Below the pieces are notes generated by a model. The model had not been told where the DNA came from, did no database searches, and saw nothing but the letters and a program-made list of their open reading frames with translations. From assembly GCA_003157675.1 (NCBI GenBank), contig PMKG01000394.1:1-10782 (forward strand): DNA of 10,782 nucleotides, read 5' to 3'. The position numbers and the translations under genes are program-made. Shown piece by piece: positions 1-4,525 of the stretch. Source of the DNA: Acidobacteriota bacterium. Its GTDB lineage: Bacteria; Acidobacteriota; Vicinamibacteria; Vicinamibacterales; Fen-181. Each line of letters opens with the position of its first letter. The stretch's first letter is position 1.

Positions 1-92
1 GGGCGGATGATCGCCTCCAGGCCAAACTCGGGGTGCTCAAAGACGATGATGGCGATCTTGTCGCCGGGGCCCAGCACGTAGTTGTCGCTGAC
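1..92 (-). CDS. Fragment of polysaccharide export protein (Wza/Poly_export-type domain), N-terminal part only
   Basis: Read on the minus strand, the first 92 bases give 30 residues beginning V-S-D-N-Y-V-L-G-P-G-D-K and continuing through V-F-E-H-P-E-F-G. The pattern Y-x-L-G-P-G-D followed by a short beta strand and a P-E pair is the hallmark opening of the Poly_export domain found in outer-membrane capsule and exopolysaccharide export proteins. The gene would run leftwards out of the window. No signal peptide or convincing start codon precedes the motif; upstream bases are the complement of the barrel gene's conserved N-terminus. Both Phe codons here are TTT, whereas TTC strongly dominates in the rest of the window, which hints at a different source. 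The call rests on one motif, so the family is likely but the gene is seen only as a stub. Confidence 0.5.
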
Positions 93-2685
93 CGCGGGGG
101 CGCGCCAGGCCGCCGCGCCGAGCGCGAGCGATCTCACCAAACCCGCCAGCACGGTGGAAGTCGGCGCCGGAGGCGTGACCGACGGCTCGTTCAAGGCGGG
201 CGAGTACAACGGCCTGCAGAAGAAGGGCGGCTTCCTCATCGGCGACGTCGACATCCGCGGCGGAGGGGCGTACGACAGCGGCGACTCGACGCGGTACCGC
301 ATCAGGGGCACCGACCTCGGCCTCGACTCCCGCAGTTTCCGCGCGGAGTACGGCATGCAGGGCATGTTCCGCCTGGTGTTCGGGTTCGACGAGCTGCGCG
401 CCAACCGGTCCGACAGCTACCAGACGCCCTACAACGGCGCCGGGAGCAACGTGCTGACGCTGCCATCGACCTGGCTGGTGCCGACGGTCGCGGGGTCCTC
501 CTCGTCGAACAGCAACGTCAACAACACGAGCGCGAGGGGCCTCATCCCGTCGATCGCCCTCGCGCCGTACATCGACACCCGGACCGGGTCGCCGACGATC
601 GGCACGCTCATCAACCCGAACTCGGCCCAGACCGCGCTCGTCAACGCCGCGGTCGCCGCGGACCTGCCGCTGTTCCAGGGGTTCGACGTCTACACGACCC
701 GCAAGAGATTCGACGCGGCCTTCAGCCTGAATGTCGGCCCGCAGTGGACGATCGACGCGACGTTCACGCCCGAGCGCAAGAGCGGGACGAAGCTGATGGC
801 GACGGTGTCTCGCAGCACGGGCGCCGACATCTCCACCGTGATCCCGGACAGGATCGACAGTGACACCGACCAGATCGCCCTGAACGTCACCTATAGGTGC
901 GACAAGGGCGTGTTCCAGGGCGGCTACTACGGGTCGTTCTTCACGAACAACGTCCCCTTCATGTCGTGGCAGAACTGGGCGACGTCGGCGTTCACGACAA
1001 GCACGATGAGCAGCGCCCCGAGCAACACCTTCAACCAGATCACCGGGTCCGCCGCGTACGCGCTCACCCGCACGATGAAGCTGACGGCCAGCGGCGCTTA
1101 CGGCCGTAATACCCAGGACGACAAGTTCCTCACCGACGCCAGCACACCTGTCGTCCCCGTCACCTCGCTGAACGGACTGGTCGTCAGTTCGGCGTTCAAC
1201 GTAAAGCTCACGAGCCGGCCATCGAAGAAGCTGAACCTCACGGCGGCCTACAAGTTCGACGACCGCAACAACCGGACCGCGGTCAACATCTTTCAGTTCG
1301 CGGACGCCGGCGACACGCCCGCCGTGAACGCCAGCTTCCCGGCCGGCGCGTCCAACCCGCTGGGCGCGGTGCTCGCCCAGAACGCCAACGCCAACCGGCC
1401 CTACAGCAAGAGGCTGAACCAGTTCTCGGCCGAGGCTGACTACGCGCTGGCACCCGGGCAGCGGGTCACGGGCGGTTACCAGTTCCAGCGGATCAGCCGC
1501 GATTGCCCCGGCTCCTGGATGTCCTGCGCGGATGCCGGGACCACAAGCGAGCAGACCGTGCGCGCCGAGTGGCGGGCCACTGTCGGCTCCGCCTGGACCG
1601 GCCGGATTGCCTACGAATACTCGCAGCGCCGGTCGCCGGACTACAACGAGGACGCATTCCTCGCGCTCGTCCCCTACGCGAACGTGGCCCCGGCCGGTCA
1701 GACGATGTCGGCGCTGCAGGCGCTGACCACCTACGGGCTGACGGGCTACGGCCCGGTGCTGGGTTACAACGGCGGCGTGTTCGTGAACAACGTCTTCTTC
1801 CCGTCGAACAATGCCCTGTCGAACACGCTCTACGCGAACAACAACCGGATCAGCGAACTCGTCGGTATGCGGCGGTACTACCTCTCCGATCGGAACCGGA
1901 ACAAGCTCCGCGCTGCGGTCACCTGGATGGCGACCGACGCGTTCACGCTCCAGGCGGGGCTGGACTATAGCAAGGACGCGTACCCGGGCGCGACGTACGG
2001 CCTGCAGCGATCGGACACCTGGTCGGCCAACGTCGACGGGTCGTACGCGCTCGGCGAGAAGGTCAGCGTCGACGCCTACTACACGTTCGAGGCGCTGGGC
2101 AACGGCACCGCCGGGAACAGCTACACCGCCAACAGCAACACGGCCAGCGTCAACGGCTTCACGGCGCTGTCGGGCAACGCATGCGACGGCTACACGACGC
2201 TGCAGCAGCGCAACAACAACAACAAGCTCGACCCCTGCCTGAACTGGTCCACCGACATGGCCGATCGCGTGCACACCTTCGGCGTCGGCGTGAAGGGGAA
2301 GATCCAGAAGGTGGACGTGACGGTCAACGTCATGACGAGCCGGGCCAGCAGCGCGAACAGCGTCAGCGGCGGCAACTGGGCCAACAACCCGCTGGCGCTC
2401 ACGGGCGCGCCCGCCGGGACCATCGCCGCCTTCTTCATCCCGGCGACGGTGATGCCCCCCGTCACCGCGCACGTGTCGGAAGTCCGGCTGAACGCGACCT
2501 ACCCCGTCGCTAAGGGGCAGTCCATCCGCCTGCTGTATTCCTACCTGCGCACGAACTCGGCTGACTGGATCTACGAGGGGATGCAGATGGGGCTGGGGAC
2601 GCCGAGCGGGGTTCTGCCGACAAACGAGCAGGCGTTCAACTTCGCCGTGCACGTCTTCGCGGTGTCGTACATCGTCAGGTTCTAG
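82..2685 (+). CDS. MtrB/PioB-family outer-membrane beta-barrel protein (decaheme-cytochrome-associated), 5' end missing
   Basis: Members of this family are large outer-membrane barrels that sheathe a multiheme cytochrome and let electrons cross the outer membrane. About 867 residues are open here; Shewanella MtrB is roughly 700 and PioB-type relatives are longer. Family features seen: an N-terminal stretch with S-T-V-E-V-G-A-G and G-E-Y-N-G-L-Q (residues about 23-46), long runs of alternating polar and hydrophobic residues with aromatic girdles, Asn/Ser-rich loops, and a C-terminal F-A-V-S-Y-I-V-R-F ending in Phe, the usual barrel-assembly signal. The CXXC motif of Shewanella MtrB is not present in the part visible. 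The frame is closed upstream by TAG at 79-81, and the only in-frame start near the edge is a TTG at 82 without a ribosome site. What should be a full signal peptide is reduced to a stump (L-T-A-G-A-R-Q-A). The true start is therefore lost at the junction with the export-protein fragment. No decaheme cytochrome gene is in the window. The family call is firm; the partner and direction of electron flow are not known. Confidence 0.87.
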   Translation: MSLTAGARQAAAPSASDLTKPASTVEVGAGGVTDGSFKAGEYNGLQKKGGFLIGDVDIRGGGAYDSGDSTRYRIRGTDLGLDSRSFRAEYGMQGMFRLVFGFDELRANRSDSYQTPYNGAGSNVLTLPSTWLVPTVAGSSSSNSNVNNTSARGLIPSIALAPYIDTRTGSPTIGTLINPNSAQTALVNAAVAADLPLFQGFDVYTTRKRFDAAFSLNVGPQWTIDATFTPERKSGTKLMATVSRSTGADISTVIPDRIDSDTDQIALNVTYRCDKGVFQGGYYGSFFTNNVPFMSWQNWATSAFTTSTMSSAPSNTFNQITGSAAYALTRTMKLTASGAYGRNTQDDKFLTDASTPVVPVTSLNGLVVSSAFNVKLTSRPSKKLNLTAAYKFDDRNNRTAVNIFQFADAGDTPAVNASFPAGASNPLGAVLAQNANANRPYSKRLNQFSAEADYALAPGQRVTGGYQFQRISRDCPGSWMSCADAGTTSEQTVRAEWRATVGSAWTGRIAYEYSQRRSPDYNEDAFLALVPYANVAPAGQTMSALQALTTYGLTGYGPVLGYNGGVFVNNVFFPSNNALSNTLYANNNRISELVGMRRYYLSDRNRNKLRAAVTWMATDAFTLQAGLDYSKDAYPGATYGLQRSDTWSANVDGSYALGEKVSVDAYYTFEALGNGTAGNSYTANSNTASVNGFTALSGNACDGYTTLQQRNNNNKLDPCLNWSTDMADRVHTFGVGVKGKIQKVDVTVNVMTSRASSANSVSGGNWANNPLALTGAPAGTIAAFFIPATVMPPVTAHVSEVRLNATYPVAKGQSIRLLYSYLRTNSADWIYEGMQMGLGTPSGVLPTNEQAFNFAVHVFAVSYIVRF

Positions 2686-2687
2686 GA

Positions 2688-2811
2688 GATCCAGGAATCT
2701 TGCGATCGTGCGATGTGGCGATCGTGCGATCTAGGGATCTGACGATCGTGCGATGTGGCGATCGTGCGATCGACCGACCGATCGCAAGATCCGTAGATCG
2801 CAGGATTCCCC
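2688..2811. repeat. Octanucleotide (8-bp) tandem array, consensus near GATCGTGC, filling the convergent gap
   Basis: GATC tetranucleotides start at 2688, 2704, 2720, 2728, 2736, 2744, 2760, 2768, 2780, 2788 and 2796. All lie on an 8-bp grid except for one 4-bp phase shift around 2772-2780, where GACC occurs twice. The empty grid positions hold one-base variants: AATC at 2696, GATG at 2712 and 2752, GATT at 2804. A 29-bp stretch is repeated exactly at 2703-2731 and 2743-2771. The array starts two bases after the barrel gene's stop codon and ends at the base before the cytochrome's stop codon. It also contains 12-bp perfect inverted arms (2697-2708 and 2779-2790), so it could fold in transcripts from either side and may help end both. 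That function is inference; there is no T-run typical of an intrinsic terminator. Confidence 0.9.
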
Positions 2812-3150
2812 TTACTTCGCCTTGAGCGTCTGCAGGTAGGCCACCACGGCGTCGATGTCGCCCGCCTGCCAGGCCACCTTCGGCATCTTGACCTTCTCGT
2901 TGGGGAACTCCTTGAGCGGGTCGGCCAGGATTTCCTTGATCTTGGCGACGTCGAGGCGATCGGTCACCTCGTCGAGCGGCTTGCCAATCTTGCCCCCCTT
3001 GCCTGCGACGATGTGACACATCGAGCAGTGGTTCTTGACCGCCAGTTCCTGGCCCTTGGCCACGGCCTTGGCGTCCTGGGCCGCTGCGTAACCCGACAGT
3101 GAAATGACGCAAACGCCGGCGAGGAGCGTGAGGAAAGTACGTTGTGCCAT
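2812..3150 (-). CDS. Periplasmic monoheme class I cytochrome c
   Basis: This 112-residue protein has a clear Sec signal peptide: M-A-Q-R-T, a hydrophobic core at about residues 6-20, and a probable cut after A-A-A at 24, leaving a mature protein of about 88 residues. The heme is attached through C42-S-M-C45-H46, with H46 as proximal ligand. M89 in K-M-P-K is the likely distal ligand. The C-terminal helix (D-A-V-V-A-Y-L-Q-T-L) matches small cytochrome c domains of the c5/c6/cbb3-subunit style. It would carry single electrons in the periplasm. Start choice: the ATG is preceded by AGGA at a 7-base spacing (3158-3161), and the signal peptide begins there. It is convergent with the outer-membrane barrel gene and separated from it only by the octamer array, so a shared role in electron transfer is possible but unproven. 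The physiological partner cannot be read from the sequence. Confidence 0.93.
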   Translation of the reverse strand: MAQRTFLTLLAGVCVISLSGYAAAQDAKAVAKGQELAVKNHCSMCHIVAGKGGKIGKPLDEVTDRLDVAKIKEILADPLKEFPNEKVKMPKVAWQAGDIDAVVAYLQTLKAK

Positions 3151-3312
3151 CGGCTCATCCTGTTAAGGTCGGACCCGAGCGGTCGTGCGCTGCGCGCGGG
3201 GGCCGCGCCCTGGTCCGGTCGTGTCGGCCCCGAAGGAGCAGCTGCAATTTCCGCGCCGATAGCCAACGACGGCTCTTGGCGGTGCCGGAGGAGCCGTGGC
3301 ATCGGTAGGACA

Positions 3313-3371
3313 AGGCTCTCAGCCTTGCCGGCAGTGTGACATCCGTGACGCCGCCGGAAAGCCGAGAGCCT
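3313..3371. repeat. Imperfect inverted repeat, about 20-bp arms
   Basis: The arm at 3313-3332 (AGGCTCTCAGCCTTGCCGGC) pairs with 3353-3371, whose reverse complement is AGGCTCTCGGCTTTCCGGC. The arms match except for a few mismatches and one bulge, with a 20-base loop. It could be a cruciform, an RNA hairpin or a REP-like unit. No T-tract follows, so a standard intrinsic terminator is unlikely. Confidence 0.65.
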
Positions 3372-3394
3372 CCTGTGGCGGATTTGATTGACGT

Positions 3395-3410
3395 GTGGCC
3401 GAAAGGCCAC
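3395..3410. repeat. Short perfect hairpin with GAAA tetraloop
   Basis: GTGGCC (3395-3400) and GGCCAC (3405-3410) form a perfect 6-bp stem closed by GAAA. On the plus strand this is a GNRA-type tetraloop, a stable RNA fold. It lies 24 bases downstream of the larger inverted repeat and may be part of the same element. Confidence 0.55.
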
Positions 3411-3488
3411 CAGAATTCCGGCGACGCGCGTTCTCTGCGAGGCGTCGGCGCGCGAGAAGGCGGAGTCGTTGGCGGCGTAGGAGTGCCC

Positions 3489-3516
3489 GGCTGAGGGCCG
3501 ACGGCTGATGGCTGAC
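3489..3516. repeat. Heptanucleotide array, four units of the GGCTGAN type
   Basis: Four consecutive 7-mers can be read: GGCTGAG, GGCCGAC, GGCTGAT and GGCTGAC, followed by a further GGC. The period matches the 7-bp arrays on the other side of the metallopeptidase gene, so that gene is bracketed by related short-period repeats. Confidence 0.7.
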
Positions 3517-3540
3517 GGCAGTGACAAGGACCGTGTGTAG

Positions 3541-3560
3541 GGCGGCCCTTTAGGGCTGCC
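3541..3560. repeat. 9-bp-arm hairpin just upstream of the metallopeptidase start
   Basis: GGCGGCCCT (3541-3549) pairs with AGGGCTGCC (3552-3560) with one mismatch and a two-base loop. It ends 17 bases before the ATG at 3578. In an mRNA starting upstream, it would sit near where a ribosome site is expected. It could affect translation or simply be an inserted REP-like unit. Confidence 0.55.
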
Positions 3561-3577
3561 TCCGGCGTGACGTGTAG

Positions 3578-4381
3578 ATGACGATGCAGTTGTTCCTGCC
3601 GTTCAGGAAGAGAAAGACGCCGCGCCCGGCCGAGCCCGGGCGCGACGTGATCACCGTCGGGCGCCGCGTGTGGACGGTCACTTACGTGAGGCACCCCCGC
3701 GCGCGCAACTACGTCCTGCGCGTCGGGGAGGACGGCGGCCTCCGCGTGACCATTCCGCGCGGCGGGTCGCGGAAGGAAGCCGAGCGGTTCGCGCGGCACA
3801 AGGCCGACTGGATCGAGCACGAGCGGTACCGGCGGGAGCTCGAGCGCGGGCGCGAGAGCGGGTGGGAGGACGGGCGCCCGGTGCTGCTTCGCGGCGAGTC
3901 GGTGCGCCTGGAAGTGGACCCGGTCGAGCGATGCGCGCGGCTCGGCGAGGAGCGGATCGCCATCGGCGGCGACGGGACGGCCGCGCTGTCGACGGCGGTG
4001 ACCCGACATCTGCGTGGCCTGGCCGCGCGCGAGCTGCCCGCCAGGCTGATGGAGCTCGCCGCGTCGCTCGGGCACACGGTCGCGGGCGTGACGGTCCGCG
4101 ACCAGCGGAGCCGCTGGGGATCGTGCTCGCACGCGGGCCGCATCTCGCTCAACTGGAGGCTCGTCCAGGCACCGCCGACGGTACGCGACTACGTGTTGCT
4201 GCACGAGTTGACGCACCTCGCCGAGGGCAACCACTCCCGCCGGTTCTGGAAGAAACTCGAGGCGGTGTGCCCGTGGCACCGCGAGGCGCGCGCCTGGCTC
4301 CGCGCGTGGCCGCACCGGAGCGAGCCCGATGGCTCAGGGCTCAAGGCTCAGGGCTCAAGGACGGTCAGTGTCCCGTTGTAG
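3578..4381 (+). CDS. YgjP/SprT-like zinc metallopeptidase (DUF45/M48-like family)
   Basis: The 267-residue product matches the YgjP-like metallopeptidase family. Seen: an N-terminal beta-rich part with R-H-P-R-A-R-N-Y and L-R-V-T-I-P (about 38-60); the family signature R-S-R-W-G-S-C-S at 177-184 followed by G-R-I-S-L-N-W-R-L; the zinc site H209-E210-L-T-H213; and N218-H219-S-x-x-F-W224, where H219 is the likely third ligand. There is no signal peptide, so it is cytosolic. Substrates of this family are poorly known. The start is ATG 3578; ATG 3584 two codons later is equally possible, and neither has a clear ribosome site. The gene follows a hairpin closely. Residues 252-267 (from G-S-G-L-K-A-Q-G-S) are encoded by a 7-bp repeat array and the start of a palindromic element, so the natural C-terminus was probably near residue 250. 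All catalytic residues are intact. Confidence 0.9.
   Translation: MTMQLFLPFRKRKTPRPAEPGRDVITVGRRVWTVTYVRHPRARNYVLRVGEDGGLRVTIPRGGSRKEAERFARHKADWIEHERYRRELERGRESGWEDGRPVLLRGESVRLEVDPVERCARLGEERIAIGGDGTAALSTAVTRHLRGLAARELPARLMELAASLGHTVAGVTVRDQRSRWGSCSHAGRISLNWRLVQAPPTVRDYVLLHELTHLAEGNHSRRFWKKLEAVCPWHREARAWLRAWPHRSEPDGSGLKAQGSRTVSVPL
4331..4358. repeat. Heptanucleotide array inside the 3' end of the metallopeptidase gene
   Basis: A 14-bp unit, GGCTCAGGGCTCAA, occurs twice in exact tandem (4331-4344 and 4345-4358). Each half is a 7-mer, GGCTCAG or GGCTCAA. The array is translated as part of the metallopeptidase tail. Its reverse complement recurs at 4463-4479. Confidence 0.9.
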
Positions 4382-4408
4382 GCGCCCCTTCCCGCCTCCG
4401 CGCGAAGC

Positions 4409-4430
4409 GCTACGGCGGGTCCGCCGTAGC
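4409..4430. repeat. Strong 10-bp-stem hairpin in the metallopeptidase/purL convergent gap
   Basis: GCTACGGCGG and CCGCCGTAGC pair perfectly around GT. It lies 28 bases past the metallopeptidase stop and 83 bases past the purL stop, between two convergent genes. It could slow polymerase from either side, but no T-run follows on either strand, so I do not call it a terminator. Confidence 0.7.
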
Positions 4431-4462
4431 CCACCATCCCCGGGCAGCGTGCGGAGGCGGAA

Positions 4463-4525
4463 GCCTTGAGCCCTGAGCCTCTGACTGGCCGTCAGCCGAC
4501 CGCCGCCCGCCTTCAGCCGATCGCC
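4463..4525. repeat. Inverted-orientation heptamer array reaching into the purL stop codon
   Basis: Exact 7-mers TTGAGCC and CTGAGCC (4466-4479) are followed, after an 11-bp interruption, by GTCAGCC, GACCGCC, GCCCGCC, TTCAGCC and GATCGCC (4491-4525). On the minus strand these read as GGCTGAC/GGCTCAR-like units. The unit at 4512-4518 contains the purL stop codon (4513-4515), so the array abuts or has shaped the end of that gene. Confidence 0.6.

Larger units (their letters stand above)
3151..3577. other. 427-bp gene-free region with hairpins and a heptamer array
   Basis: No reading frame here resembles a protein. It should hold the promoter of the leftward cytochrome gene (near 3151-3250) and possibly that of the rightward metallopeptidase, but I see no convincing -35/-10 pair. 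What can be seen, listed separately, is an imperfect 20-bp inverted repeat (3313-3371), a small hairpin with a GAAA loop (3395-3410), a 7-bp repeat array (3489-3516) and a hairpin next to the metallopeptidase start (3541-3560). The density of such structures looks like stacked REP-type or non-autonomous repeat elements rather than a single RNA gene. Confidence 0.6.
4331..4479. repeat. Nested palindromic element of about 149 bp (possible non-autonomous mobile or REP-like element)
   Basis: Three inverted pairs are nested. The outer 17-bp perfect arms are 4331-4347 (GGCTCAGGGCTCAAGGC) and 4463-4479. The middle 10-bp arms are 4392-4401 (CCGCCTCCGC) and 4451-4460. The inner 10-bp arms are 4409-4418 (GCTACGGCGG) and 4421-4430, with a two-base loop. 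The whole could fold into one long interrupted stem. There is no transposase and no obvious target-site duplication, so a mobile origin is inference. It spans the end of the metallopeptidase gene and most of the gap to purL. Confidence 0.75.

Noticed and set aside
82..84. TTG as the true start of the barrel gene
   Set aside because: It is simply the first start-like codon after a stop, with no ribosome site. It would leave an outer-membrane protein without a usable signal peptide, so the real start is probably lost at the junction.
90..152. Minus-strand GTG at 152 as a start for the export-protein fragment, giving a short hydrophobic leader
   Set aside because: These bases encode the conserved barrel N-terminus on the other strand. 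The leader-like reading is most likely chance in GC-rich DNA.
37..2652. 871-codon minus-strand open frame opposite the barrel gene
   Set aside because: Arg/Val/Gly-rich composition without motifs. The plus-strand barrel has clear family features and a C-terminal Phe.
2703..2771. Possible mini CRISPR: identical 29-bp repeats spaced by 11 bp
   Set aside because: The spacer is only 11 bp and is itself part of the 8-bp periodic array. There are no cas genes or further repeats.
3155..4315. 386-codon minus-strand open frame opposite the metallopeptidase
   Set aside because: No motifs and biased composition. It covers the repeat-rich gap and the complement of a gene with an intact HEXXH site.
4409..4430. 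Intrinsic terminator between the metallopeptidase and purL
   Set aside because: The stem is strong, but no T-run follows on either strand, and it is nested in a larger inverted element. Kept as a repeat only.
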